A stretch of 64,000 bases of DNA from Pseudomonas sp. RIT-PI-q. Its GTDB lineage: Bacteria > Pseudomonadota > Gammaproteobacteria > Pseudomonadales > Pseudomonadaceae. Positions 25,341-34,704 of this stretch are shown one piece after another (the first letter of the stretch is position 1; every line of letters starts with the position of its first letter). The stretch covers positions 62,001 through 126,000 of the forward strand of contig NZ_LHPC01000028.1 of NCBI RefSeq assembly GCF_001297125.1, given 5' to 3'. A program made the translations under genes and the position numbers. The notes below the pieces were generated by a model that was not told the origin of the DNA, ran no database searches, and was given only the letters and a program-made list of their open reading frames with translations.

Positions 25341-27836
25341 ATGTTCAATCACCCAGAGCGCCGTTTAGCGCCGACGTACCGCCCATTATTACTGCCCTTG
25401 TCGATTGCCTGCGGTCTCGCGTCATTCAGCATCGACGCCGCTGAAACCAGTTCACCGACCCTCAACACGGTGGTCGTCACCGGCAACCGTGGCACCGAAC
25501 AACGCACCGTCACTACCAGCCCGACCCCGATCGATGTGGTCACCGGCGAGCAACTGCGATCAGTAGGTAAACCGAGCCTGCTGGAGGCGCTGAGTAAATT
25601 CATCCCCTCCTTCAACCTGCCCGACCGCGCCGGCTGGGATGCCAGCGGCGTGGTGCGCTCGGCCACGCTGCGCGGGCTGACCGCCTCCCACGTGTTGGTG
25701 CTGGTCAACGGCAAACGCCGACACACCAGCGCCACGCTGAACATCAACGGGATCAACAGCGGCGCCGCGCCGAGCGACCTCGACCTGATCCCGGTGGCGT
25801 CCATCGATCACATCGAGGTGTTGCGAGACGGCGCGGCCGCCCAATACGGTTCGGACGCGATTTCCGGGGTGATTAACATCATCCTCAAGCAGACCACTGG
25901 CGGCAGTTCCGACACCACCCTTGGCCAGGGCTACGACGGTAAACGCGGGACCGGGCAAGAGGCGATCAACTATGGTTTTGAAGTCGGTGAAGCCGGCGTG
26001 CTCAACCTCTCGCTCGACACCCGCTATCAGGAACGCGACAACAAGGCCGGCAGCAACGGCTACAGCTCGCACTACTATCCACTGGCCGACGGTTCGCCCG
26101 ATCCGCGCGAGGCCAGCGCCAGCCATCACACCTACAAAGGCTATGGTTTGCCGCGCAGCCAGTTGGCCGATGCCGCCTACAACCTCGACCTGCCGCTCAA
26201 TGATGCCGTCACGCTGTACTCGTTCTCGACCGTGGCCACGCGAGAGAACAATGATGGCCAGAACTTCCGCCTGCCCAGCGGCCGAAACACCATCACCACT
26301 GGCCCCAACGGTTTTCCCGACGGCTACAGCCCTTACTGGCTGGTCAACGAAACCGACTTCCAGTCAGCGTTCGGCGCCAAGGGCGACAACATCGGCATCG
26401 GCAGTTGGGCCTGGGACCTGAGCAGCACCTACGGGCGCAACTACGCCAAGCAACGCACCTACGACAACCAGAATCCGTCGCTGGGCGAAAACACCCCGAA
26501 CAAGTTCACCTCCGGCATTTACATCGCCGACCAGTTGACCAGCAACCTGGATTTGAAAAACAGCTACGAGATCGGTCTGGCCAAACCCCTGGATGTGGCC
26601 TTCGGTTTCGAGCATCGGCGTGAAAGCTACGAGACCCGCGCCGGCTCCGAAGCCTCGTATATCGATGGCGGCTACGTATTCCCGGCCGGCCATCCGCGTG
26701 CCGGGCAACGGCCTGATCCGGGGGCCCAGGTCACCAATGGCATTACCCCTGACGATGCGCAGAAAGTCAGTCGCAACAGCGTCGCCAGCTACATCGACCT
26801 GGGTTTCTATCCCGTTGAGCAGTGGTACTTCGGCGTCGCTGCGCGCTACGAGCACTACAACGAAGGTGTCGGTGGGACCCGCAGCGGCAAGCTCAGCACC
26901 CGCTACGAGTTCAACCCGGTGTTCTCGGTGCGCGGCACCATCAGCAATGGCTTTCGCGCACCGTCGCTGGCCAACGAGATCTTCACCGCGCGCTCGACCG
27001 GGTTCGACACCATCAATGGCGTCTACCAGTCCTACAACTACGTGATCCTGCCGGTGGACTCGGCAGGCGCCCAGGCGCTCGGTGCCAGCGCGCTGAAACC
27101 GGAACGCTCGACCAACTTCAGCCTCGGTTTCGCCCTGCCCCCCAGTGACGACCTGAGCCTGACCGTCGACGGCTACGTGATCAACCTGCGCGACCGCCTG
27201 GTGCTCAGCGAACGCTTCCAGGGGCCAGGCGTTGCTGCCCTGCTCGACAGCATCGGCGTGCCCGCCACGGCCGGGGCACAGTATTTCACCAACGGCGCCA
27301 ACACCCGTACCTCAGGGGTCGATGTGGTCGGTAACTACCAGCAGAACCTGAACCAGTTCGGTTCGGTACGCTGGACCGCGGCGCTAAACTACAACCACAC
27401 GCAAATCCTCAGCGTCAACGAAACCCCGTCGCAACTCACGGCTGTGGGCAGCAACTTTCAGTTGCTCGGGCGCCAGTCGCGAGCACTGATCACCAAGACC
27501 TCGCCGAGCAGCAAGATGATCTTCTCCGCTGATTGGGCGATCCACGACTTCGACGTCAACCTGCGGCTGACCCGTTATGGCACGTACACCGAGGTCAACA
27601 GTTCGAGCGATTCGAGCCTGGATCGCGAGTATTCGGCCAAGTGGATTACTGACCTCGACGTGGCGTATGCGCTCACCAAACAACTGACCGTCGCTGTCGG
27701 CGCACAAAACCTGTTCGACAAATACCCTGACCATATTGGTGTTCCCAATTCCTCGTTTGGCGACAACTGGGGCAGCTATTCACCGTTCGGCTTCACCGGT
27801 GGTTATTACTACAGCCGCGTGCAATACGCGTTTTGA
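25341..27836 (+). CDS. TonB-dependent outer-membrane receptor
   Basis: An 831-residue receptor with a signal peptide (about residues 1-33), a plug domain (TVVVTGNRGTEQRTVT, PTPIDVVTGEQL, VLVNGKRRHT, SIDHIEVLRDGAAAQYGSDA) and a barrel ending in Phe (SRVQYAF). The plug is closely related to those of the receptors at 8235 and 34705. AGGAG precedes the ATG. It closes the plus-strand unit that contains the exported oxidase and RidA. Confidence 0.92.
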   Translation: MFNHPERRLAPTYRPLLLPLSIACGLASFSIDAAETSSPTLNTVVVTGNRGTEQRTVTTSPTPIDVVTGEQLRSVGKPSLLEALSKFIPSFNLPDRAGWDASGVVRSATLRGLTASHVLVLVNGKRRHTSATLNINGINSGAAPSDLDLIPVASIDHIEVLRDGAAAQYGSDAISGVINIILKQTTGGSSDTTLGQGYDGKRGTGQEAINYGFEVGEAGVLNLSLDTRYQERDNKAGSNGYSSHYYPLADGSPDPREASASHHTYKGYGLPRSQLADAAYNLDLPLNDAVTLYSFSTVATRENNDGQNFRLPSGRNTITTGPNGFPDGYSPYWLVNETDFQSAFGAKGDNIGIGSWAWDLSSTYGRNYAKQRTYDNQNPSLGENTPNKFTSGIYIADQLTSNLDLKNSYEIGLAKPLDVAFGFEHRRESYETRAGSEASYIDGGYVFPAGHPRAGQRPDPGAQVTNGITPDDAQKVSRNSVASYIDLGFYPVEQWYFGVAARYEHYNEGVGGTRSGKLSTRYEFNPVFSVRGTISNGFRAPSLANEIFTARSTGFDTINGVYQSYNYVILPVDSAGAQALGASALKPERSTNFSLGFALPPSDDLSLTVDGYVINLRDRLVLSERFQGPGVAALLDSIGVPATAGAQYFTNGANTRTSGVDVVGNYQQNLNQFGSVRWTAALNYNHTQILSVNETPSQLTAVGSNFQLLGRQSRALITKTSPSSKMIFSADWAIHDFDVNLRLTRYGTYTEVNSSSDSSLDREYSAKWITDLDVAYALTKQLTVAVGAQNLFDKYPDHIGVPNSSFGDNWGSYSPFGFTGGYYYSRVQYAF

Positions 27837-27869
27837 TTGTGCCGCCAGGTATCGGCGGCCACCAATCCC

Positions 27870-27969
27870 TGTAGGAGCTGGCTTGCCAGCGATGGACGTT
27901 AACGATGACGCGTTCCAACCGGGTAAACGTGGTGCATGGGAGTGCTTCGCTGGCAAGCCAGCGCCTACA
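27870..27969. repeat. REP-type inverted repeat pair, copy 1
   Basis: The arms TGTAGGAGCTGGCTTGCCAG and inverse CTGGCAAGCCAGCGCCTACA flank a spacer with GACGTTAACGATGACGCG. It lies between convergent genes. A near-identical copy follows at 28056-28156. The 344-bp gap holds only these two pairs. Confidence 0.8.
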
Positions 27970-28055
27970 GGGGCGCGGTGGTTTTCAGGTGTCGCGTCGG
28001 ATCAAAAATCGCAGCCATCGGCAGCACACCTGACCATCTGTGCCCACCCATCCCC

Positions 28056-28156
28056 TGTAGGAGCTGGCTTGCCAGCGAAGGACGTTAACGAAGACGCGTT
28101 TCAATCGGGTAAACGTGGTGCATGGGAGTCGCTTCGCTGGCAAGCCAGCTCCTACA
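28056..28156. repeat. REP-type inverted repeat pair, copy 2
   Basis: This is a direct duplicate of the pair at 27870, with the same spacer (GACGTTAACGAAGACGCG). Two back-to-back stems between convergent operons would make a strong transcription barrier. Confidence 0.8.
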
Positions 28157-28180
28157 GGGGTACGGGGTTTCAGATGCTGC

Positions 28181-29833
28181 TTATGCTTGTGCGGCGGCCA
28201 GTTCGAAGGGCTGGCCGGAGGCTTCGAGGCTGTGCCGTCGCCCCGGGATATCCGCCAACAGACTTCGTGTGTAGTCACTGCAAGGAGACTGGAAAATCTG
28301 TTCGCAAGCCCCCTGCTCCACCACTCGCCCCGCCTGCATCACCACCACCTGATCGGATATCTGCCGGACCACGGCCAAATCGTGAGAGATAAACAGATAA
28401 CTCAAACCGAGCCTCGCCTGCAGCTCCCCCAGCAACTTCAAAATCTGCCCCTGAACCGAAGCATCCAGCGCCGACAAAGGCTCATCGAGCACCAACAGTT
28501 CCGGTTCCAGCGCCAGCGCCCGGGCAATCGCCACACGCTGGCGCTGGCCCCCGGACAATTCAGAGGGACGACTGCCGAGTAACCGTGCCGGCAGCTCAAC
28601 TTGCTCCAGCAAGATCGCCGCTTGTTGTCGTCGCCAACCCCCATCCCCGACTGCAAAGGCTTGCAGCGGCTCACAAATAATCTGCTCCAGGCTCAAGCGC
28701 GGATTGAGCGACGCATAAGGATTCTGATAGACCACCTGAATCCGTCGACGCAGGGCCAGCCACTCACGCTGCGACACCTTGCTGATCTCCTGACCGTCAA
28801 ACACAACGCTCCCTGCATCAGGCCGCTCAAGACCGAGGATCAACCGCGCAGTGGTGGACTTGCCCGAACCCGACTCGCCCACCAGGCTGGTGGTGCCCCG
28901 ACGGGGTAAATGAAAGGAAACCCCGTCGACCGCCGCGGGCCCCGGGTTGCGCCAGGTCGAAAAGTCTCTACTCAGATCCCGCACCACCAACAGCGCATCA
29001 GCCTGCTGCACCGCTGTCGGCGCGCGCCGTTGTTGCACGGTCAGGCTCGGTGCGGCGCTGAGCAATTGTCGCGTGTAGGCGTGTTGCGGCGCCTGGAAAA
29101 TCCGCCGGGCATCGCCGGCCTCGACGATACGCCCCTGATGCATCACCAACAGCCGATCGGCGCGATCAAGCGCCACACCCAGGTCATGGGTGATCAGCAA
29201 CACGGCGGTCCCACGCTCGCGGGCCAGCGCTTGCAGGCGATCGAGAATTTGCCGCTGCACGCCGACATCCAGTGCGCTGGTGGGCTCATCCGCGATAATC
29301 AGCGGCGGATCGTTGGCCAGGGCAATGGCGATCAACACACGCTGGCGCATGCCGCCCGAGAGCTGATGCGGATAGCCGCGCACCACGCGTTCGGCATCCG
29401 CCAGACCGACCTCGCGCAGCAGGTCCAGGCTGCGCTCACGAGCCAGCGCTTTCGGCACACCGTGCAGGGTCAGGGCTTCAATCAGTTGGCTGCCGATGCG
29501 CTTGACCGGATCGAGTGACAACCCCGGGTCCTGGGGGACGAAGCCGACACGGCGCCCGCGAATCGATTGCCACTGGCGCTCACTGGCCTGCGTCAGCTCC
29601 TGACCCGCCAGGCGGATGCTGCCCGCTTCGATCCGCGCGTTAGCGGCGAGCAACCCCACCAGCGCCGCTGCCGTGGTCGACTTGCCCGAGCCGGACTCGC
29701 CGACAATCGCCAGTATTTCTCCGGCTTGCAGCTGGAAACTGATGCCCGCCACGCCTTCGGTCCGCCCTTCGCGTCCCTGATACGCGATACGCAGATCCCG
29801 CACGTCCAACAAAACGTCCTGTTGCCGATTCAT
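28181..29833 (-). CDS. peptide-type ABC transporter, fused double ATPase
   Basis: A 550-residue cytoplasmic ATPase in which two DppD/DppF-like domains are joined. Domain 1 has Walker A GESGSGKSTTAAALVG (about residue 40), signature LSGGMRQR and Walker B LIIADEPTSAL. Domain 2 has GESGSGKSTTARLILG (about residue 320), LSGGQRQRVAIARAL and LLVLDEPLSAL. The organisation is as in the glutathione importer ATPase GsiA. It overlaps the permease gene by 4 bp and closes an operon with two permeases, a lipoprotein binding protein, a flavin monooxygenase and a TonB receptor. The likely cargo is a peptide or peptide-like organosulfur compound. Confidence 0.92.
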   Translation of the reverse strand: MNRQQDVLLDVRDLRIAYQGREGRTEGVAGISFQLQAGEILAIVGESGSGKSTTAAALVGLLAANARIEAGSIRLAGQELTQASERQWQSIRGRRVGFVPQDPGLSLDPVKRIGSQLIEALTLHGVPKALARERSLDLLREVGLADAERVVRGYPHQLSGGMRQRVLIAIALANDPPLIIADEPTSALDVGVQRQILDRLQALARERGTAVLLITHDLGVALDRADRLLVMHQGRIVEAGDARRIFQAPQHAYTRQLLSAAPSLTVQQRRAPTAVQQADALLVVRDLSRDFSTWRNPGPAAVDGVSFHLPRRGTTSLVGESGSGKSTTARLILGLERPDAGSVVFDGQEISKVSQREWLALRRRIQVVYQNPYASLNPRLSLEQIICEPLQAFAVGDGGWRRQQAAILLEQVELPARLLGSRPSELSGGQRQRVAIARALALEPELLVLDEPLSALDASVQGQILKLLGELQARLGLSYLFISHDLAVVRQISDQVVVMQAGRVVEQGACEQIFQSPCSDYTRSLLADIPGRRHSLEASGQPFELAAAQA

Positions 29834-30717
29834 CCACGTGCTCCTTGATCATCCTGTAAAGCCCTGGCCAATTGATTGGCCGACACCCCCACCGCCGCCA
29901 CCACCAGCCCCGGCAAACTGGTGTACCCCCAGGCGGACACCATGTAGTTGCGTCCTTCCGACACCAGCAACCCCCACTCTGGTTGCGGCGGCGGTGCGCC
30001 GAAACCGAGAAAACTCAAGGCCGACACCGACAGCACTGCGCTGCCAAACTCCAGGGCGGCCAACGCCAATACCGGCGCGGTCGCGTGCGGCAGGATGTGC
30101 CTGAAGATGATGGTCCACGGCCCCACACCGCAGGCTGACGCGGCTTCGACAAAGGTGCTGGCGTTCCAGCGCAGCACTTCGCCGCGGACCAGCCGCGCGA
30201 ACGTCGCAACGGACGACAAGCCGACCGCGAGGGCAATGTTCAAGGTGCCAAAGCCCAGCACGGTGATCACTGCCATGGCCAGCAGCAGCGCTGGAATCGC
30301 CATCAGGATTTCCACCAGGCGCATCAACACAGCATCGACCCAGCCGCCAAAAAATCCCGCCAGCACACCCAGCGCGATGCCGCTGAACAAGGCGATCACC
30401 ACCGCCAGCAAGGTCGCGCGCAACGACAGGGCCGCGCCATGCACCGTGCGGCTGTAGAGATCGCGTCCCAGATGATCAGTGCCAAACCAATGCTCCAGCG
30501 ACGGTCCCTGCAATGCGCTGGCCGGGACGCCGAGCAGTGGATCGAAATGGCTGAACAGGTGCGGCCAGAGCGCCCAGCTCACGACCAGCAGCAACACCAA
30601 CAACCCCAGCGGCAACAACGGCCGCCGGCGCAACACGCGCAGCAGCGTGGCCCGCCAGCCCGCGCGCCAGGGCGTCTGGCGTGCAGTGGGCAGCGTATCA
30701 ATCAGTCCACCACTCAT
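29830..30717 (-). CDS. peptide-type ABC transporter permease (DppC-like)
   Basis: A 295-residue inner-membrane permease with an N-terminal cytoplasmic tail, a first membrane segment (PLGLLVLLLVVSWALW) and five more segments. The early loop motif DHLGRDLYSRTVHGAALSLR is typical of DppC/OppC proteins, and the cytoplasmic coupling (EAA) loop lies around ASACGVGPWTIIFRHILPHA. The gene overlaps both neighbours by 4 bp, so it is translationally coupled to the DppB-like permease and the ATPase. Confidence 0.9.
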   Translation of the reverse strand: MSGGLIDTLPTARQTPWRAGWRATLLRVLRRRPLLPLGLLVLLLVVSWALWPHLFSHFDPLLGVPASALQGPSLEHWFGTDHLGRDLYSRTVHGAALSLRATLLAVVIALFSGIALGVLAGFFGGWVDAVLMRLVEILMAIPALLLAMAVITVLGFGTLNIALAVGLSSVATFARLVRGEVLRWNASTFVEAASACGVGPWTIIFRHILPHATAPVLALAALEFGSAVLSVSALSFLGFGAPPPQPEWGLLVSEGRNYMVSAWGYTSLPGLVVAAVGVSANQLARALQDDQGARG

Positions 30718-31724
30718 CGTCTGGCTCCTGTGGCGTTGGCGCGAATACGCGGATCAAGCAGCGGATACAACAGGTCCACCAGCAAGTTGACGACGATGAA
30801 AATCAACGCCGCCAACAGCACCACGCCCTGCACCATCGGGATGTCCTGGCTGCTGACCGCCGCTTGTGCCAGGCGCCCGACGCCTTCACGGGAGAACACG
30901 GTTTCCGTCACCACCGAACCCGCCAGCAGCGAACCGACAATCACCCCGGACACGCTCAGAATCGGAATCACCGCGTTGTGCAGGACATGCACCAGCAACA
31001 ACCGCAGCGGGCCAAGCCCCTTTGCCCGCAAGGCTTCAACGAAAGGCTGGCGCCAGGTCGCCGCCAACGACCGCGCCAGTACCTGGGCGATCACGGCGCT
31101 GGTGGGAATGGCCAGCGTCAGGGCCGGCAGCACCAGCGAGGCCAGTCCCTGATTGCCCATCGCCGGAAACCAGTGCCAGCCGAAGGAGAACCACTGCAAC
31201 AGCAGCAGTCCGACCCAAAAAGTCGGCAGTGACACGGCCACGGCCGGTAGCCCCAGCAACAGATCGCGCAACCAGGCTCTGCGCGTCAGACTGGCGCCCA
31301 AGGCCAGGCCCATGCCCGCCACCAAGGCCACCGTCAGCGCCAGGAACGTCAGTGCAGCCGTCGCCGGCAACGCGTCGGCCAACGACCGCGAAACCGGCTG
31401 GCCACTCTGGATCGAATTGCCAAAATCCAGCTGCACGGCTCGCCACAGGGCAATGCCGTACTGCACCGCCAAGGGTTCATCGAGATGATATTGCGCACGC
31501 AGCGCATCGACCTGCTGCTGGTTGACCGTGCTCTGCTCGCCACTTTGATTGAGCATGATGCTCACCGGATCGCTGGGCAGCGCATAGAGAATCAGGAACG
31601 ACACACTGAACGCCGCCCACAGCACCAACACGGCCTGCCAGGCGCGGGCCAGCAGATAGCGCCAGAGCCCCGGACTGCGGCGTCGCGCGGCGGCCGGGCT
31701 CGCGGCCAATAAAGCATCACTCAT
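30714..31724 (-). CDS. peptide-type ABC transporter permease (DppB-like)
   Basis: A 336-residue inner-membrane permease with an N-terminal segment LVLWAAFSVSFLILYALPSD, the DppB-type motif QYHLDEPLAVQYGIAL, and a coupling loop near EALRAKGLGPLRLLLVHVLH. I start at ATG 31724, 10 bp after the end of the binding-protein gene; an upstream extension would lie inside that gene and is not family-like. It pairs with the DppC-like subunit. Confidence 0.9.
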   Translation of the reverse strand: MSDALLAASPAAARRRSPGLWRYLLARAWQAVLVLWAAFSVSFLILYALPSDPVSIMLNQSGEQSTVNQQQVDALRAQYHLDEPLAVQYGIALWRAVQLDFGNSIQSGQPVSRSLADALPATAALTFLALTVALVAGMGLALGASLTRRAWLRDLLLGLPAVAVSLPTFWVGLLLLQWFSFGWHWFPAMGNQGLASLVLPALTLAIPTSAVIAQVLARSLAATWRQPFVEALRAKGLGPLRLLLVHVLHNAVIPILSVSGVIVGSLLAGSVVTETVFSREGVGRLAQAAVSSQDIPMVQGVVLLAALIFIVVNLLVDLLYPLLDPRIRANATGARR

Positions 31725-31734
31725 CGCTCGGCCC

Positions 31735-33327
31735 TCATGGCTGCAACCAGGTGTCGAAGAACTGCAACCGCGACGAGGCTTCGTAATGCAGGCCTTGCAC
31801 TGCTTTGCCGTGGGCCATGACGGTGGCCAGTTCAATCAGCGCAATGGCATGCCCGTCGCGCAACAGCCATTCACTGGCCTGGTCGATCAAGGTCTGGCGC
31901 TTGCCACTGTCCAGGGTCTCGGCGGACTCGCGCAGCAGTCGGTCGACCTCAGCCGGTTTTCGCTGGTTGATGTTGTAGCCCGCCGCATCGAACAGCGTGC
32001 GCAGCACATCCGGATCGGCGCGCGTCAGGTTGAGAAAGCGCAGGCTGAAGTCACCGCTGGCCTGTAGCGCAGTCACCTGGCTGAGGGTCGATTTGTTCAG
32101 GCGCAGGTCGATCCCCACCCGTTTCAGTTGTTGCTGGACCAGTTCGAGAATCGGTGTCGGTTGCCAGTAATCAAGACGAAACGACAGGCGCTGGCCGTCC
32201 TTGCTGCGGACCCCGTCCGCGCCCGGTTGCCAACCGGCTTCATCGAGCAGGCGCCGGGCGGCATCCGGGTCGTAGGTCAGAAGGCTGGAGTAATCCCGAT
32301 AGAACGGCGTGCTACTGGCGACCAGGGCGCTGGCGGGTTTCTGGTAGCGGGAAATGATGCTTTGCAGTTCGGCCCGATCGATCGCCTTGTTCAGCGCCTG
32401 ACGCACCTTGATATCGGCAAACAGCGGCGTCGACTCATTCAGCGCCAGGTTGTACACCACGCCGGGGTTGGCCCGGGTCAACAGCACCAGGCCCTGGCTG
32501 GCGAGGCTTTGCTCATCCTGCGGAGCGACGCCGGTGTTCACATCGATCTGCCCGGACGCCAGGCTACCGAGCCGTACACCGGATTCGGGAATGATCAGGA
32601 ACTCGATGCCGTCGAGCCAGGCTTTGCCACTGTGCGCCGCCAGCGACGACCCCCAGTTGTAATCATCGCGCCGCTGGAACGAGACACTCTGGTTGTGCAC
32701 GAAAGACTTCAGCACAAACGGACCCGAGCCAATCAGCTGCCCCTGGCAACGTTCACCGGCCGCCAGGCCAAGGGTCGCCCTGGACAGCAGGCCCAACGTC
32801 ATGGTCGAGGTTGCCTGGAGAAACTGCGCGTTCGGCTGCTCGAACTCGACCACCACGGTGTGGCTGTCCGGCGTCTCGATGCCTTTGAGGCCGGCCAGGT
32901 ACGTAGCCCCCAGAATCGAGCGCGCGCCAAGGGCGACGATGCCTTCGAAGTTGGCCTTGACCGCCGCCGAGTCAAGCGCTGTGCCGTCACTGAACGTGGC
33001 GCCCTCACGCAAGAAAAAGGTGAAACGCCGAGAGTCGGGATCGACCTCCCAGCGCTGTGCCAGCCACGGCACGATCGCACCGTTGAGCGGGTCCTGATCG
33101 GTCAGCGAATCGACCAGTTGCCGCCCGACATTGAGTGCCGTGTTGTTACCGGCCTGCTGTGGATCAACGCATTGCGGGTCACCTTCCAGCGCGACCCGCA
33201 GCGTGCCACCGTGCTGCGGTGCGGACGCCACCGCGCGGGGCGCGCTGCCCTGCGGATCACCACAAGCCCCCAGCATCAGCGCCAGCAGTGGCGCCGACAG
33301 ATGCAGCCAACGGCTCCGCTCACTCAT
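31735..33327 (-). CDS. peptide/nickel-type ABC binding lipoprotein (family 5)
   Basis: A 530-residue extracytoplasmic solute-binding protein of the DppA/OppA/GsiB family. It has a lipoprotein signal with lipobox LMLGAC (Cys22). Family motifs include WEVDPDSRRFTFFLREGATF and SDGTALDSAAVKANFE. It overlaps the upstream monooxygenase gene by 4 bp. Together with the two permeases and the fused ATPase it forms a complete importer. Binding of a peptide-like or larger hydrophilic organosulfur ligand is inferred from neighbours. Confidence 0.9.
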   Translation of the reverse strand: MSERSRWLHLSAPLLALMLGACGDPQGSAPRAVASAPQHGGTLRVALEGDPQCVDPQQAGNNTALNVGRQLVDSLTDQDPLNGAIVPWLAQRWEVDPDSRRFTFFLREGATFSDGTALDSAAVKANFEGIVALGARSILGATYLAGLKGIETPDSHTVVVEFEQPNAQFLQATSTMTLGLLSRATLGLAAGERCQGQLIGSGPFVLKSFVHNQSVSFQRRDDYNWGSSLAAHSGKAWLDGIEFLIIPESGVRLGSLASGQIDVNTGVAPQDEQSLASQGLVLLTRANPGVVYNLALNESTPLFADIKVRQALNKAIDRAELQSIISRYQKPASALVASSTPFYRDYSSLLTYDPDAARRLLDEAGWQPGADGVRSKDGQRLSFRLDYWQPTPILELVQQQLKRVGIDLRLNKSTLSQVTALQASGDFSLRFLNLTRADPDVLRTLFDAAGYNINQRKPAEVDRLLRESAETLDSGKRQTLIDQASEWLLRDGHAIALIELATVMAHGKAVQGLHYEASSRLQFFDTWLQP

Positions 33328-34691
33328 GATTGAACCTCTTTGAGCGGCTGGAGGTTCTGGCCGGCGTGGCGGTTGGCGATGTAAGGCAAGCCAAGGTTTT
33401 CGCGCAAGGTGTTGCCCTGGTATTCACGACGGAACAGCCCGCGCCGTTGCAACTCAGGCACCACGCCATCGGCGAAATCGCTAATGCCCTGCTGCAAGCC
33501 GGAAAACATCACGTTGAACCCGTCAGCCGCGCCGTTCTCGAACCACTCCTGAAAGTCGTCGGCAATGCTTTGCGGGGTGCCGATCAAAATACGGTGGCCG
33601 CCAGCGGTGAGTTTGTTGAACAGCTGGCGCACCGTCGGACGTTCCCTGCGGATCAGGTCAAACACCAGTTTCTGCCGGCTTTTGTGGGTGTTGGTGTCGA
33701 ACTGCTCGGGCGGCAGCGGCACCAGTGAATCGAACGGCAACTCGGACAGGTCGAAGCCCAGGCTGGTAAAACGCGAGATCGAACTGAGGAACGATTTCGG
33801 GTCTTGCAGCTCCTGCAACTGGTCATATTTAGCCTGCGCCTCGGCCTGGGTTTTACCGACTATCGTGGAGACGCCCGGCAGGACCTTCAGGTGGTCGGGG
33901 TTGCGCCCCAGACGCTGGGCGCTTTGCTTGATTTCACGATAAAACGCCTGCCCCTGCTCGACCGTATGTTGAGCGGTGAAAATCAGTTCGCCGGCCCTCG
34001 CCGCCAGGCGTTTGCCGGAATCCGAAGAACCGGCCTGGGCGATCACCGGGTAGCCCTGCACCGGGCGCGCCGCGTTCAGCGGTCCCTGCACCTGGAAGTA
34101 CTTGCCGTGATGATTGAGCACATGCAGTTTGTCGACATCGAGCCAGCGACCGGACTGTTTGTCCTGGATAAACGCATCGTCTTCCCAGCTGTCCCAGAGC
34201 CCCGTGACCACGTCGTAGAACTCCTCGGCCCGCTCATAGCGATCCGCGTGTTTGATGTGCGCGTCGAGGTTGAAGTTTTCCCCGCCGCCCAGCGACGTCA
34301 CCAGGTTCCAGCCCACGCGACCGCCGCTCAGGTGATCGATGGAGGCGAACTTGCGGGCGATGTTGAACGGTTCGTTATAGGTGGTGCTGGCGGTGGCGAT
34401 CAGGCCGATATGACGGGTCGCCAACGCCAGCGCCGGAAGCAGCACCAACGGGTCCCAGCGCACGCTGTTGGGACCGTTGGCGAGTGCCAGCGGATCGAGA
34501 TCGACATTCACCGTGTCGTTGAAGAACAACGCATGAAAGCGCGCCGCTTCAAGCTTTTCGGCAATCGCGCGATAGTGTTCGAAATCGCGGAACGAGTCGC
34601 TGGCGGCCGTCGGGTGACGCCAGCTGGAGCCCTGTATCCCGGCGCTGGGAATGAAGGCACCCAGAATGATTTGTCTGTCGTTATGGCTCAT
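33324..34691 (-). CDS. NtaA/DmoA-family FMNH2-dependent monooxygenase
   Basis: A 455-residue luciferase-like monooxygenase. Motifs include FHALFFNDTVNVDLDPLA, FASIDHLSGGRVGWNLVTSL, the active-site region around QAGSSDSGKRLAARAGELIF, and the end LIGTPQSIADDFQEWFENGA. The clade-typical C-terminus RRGLFRREYQGNTLRENLGL is present. It overlaps the binding-lipoprotein gene by 4 bp and follows the TonB receptor gene by 13 bp, so uptake and degradation genes are transcribed as one unit. It needs externally supplied FMNH2. Confidence 0.9.
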   Translation of the reverse strand: MSHNDRQIILGAFIPSAGIQGSSWRHPTAASDSFRDFEHYRAIAEKLEAARFHALFFNDTVNVDLDPLALANGPNSVRWDPLVLLPALALATRHIGLIATASTTYNEPFNIARKFASIDHLSGGRVGWNLVTSLGGGENFNLDAHIKHADRYERAEEFYDVVTGLWDSWEDDAFIQDKQSGRWLDVDKLHVLNHHGKYFQVQGPLNAARPVQGYPVIAQAGSSDSGKRLAARAGELIFTAQHTVEQGQAFYREIKQSAQRLGRNPDHLKVLPGVSTIVGKTQAEAQAKYDQLQELQDPKSFLSSISRFTSLGFDLSELPFDSLVPLPPEQFDTNTHKSRQKLVFDLIRRERPTVRQLFNKLTAGGHRILIGTPQSIADDFQEWFENGAADGFNVMFSGLQQGISDFADGVVPELQRRGLFRREYQGNTLRENLGLPYIANRHAGQNLQPLKEVQS

Positions 34692-34704
34692 GTCGGGGTC
34701 CTCA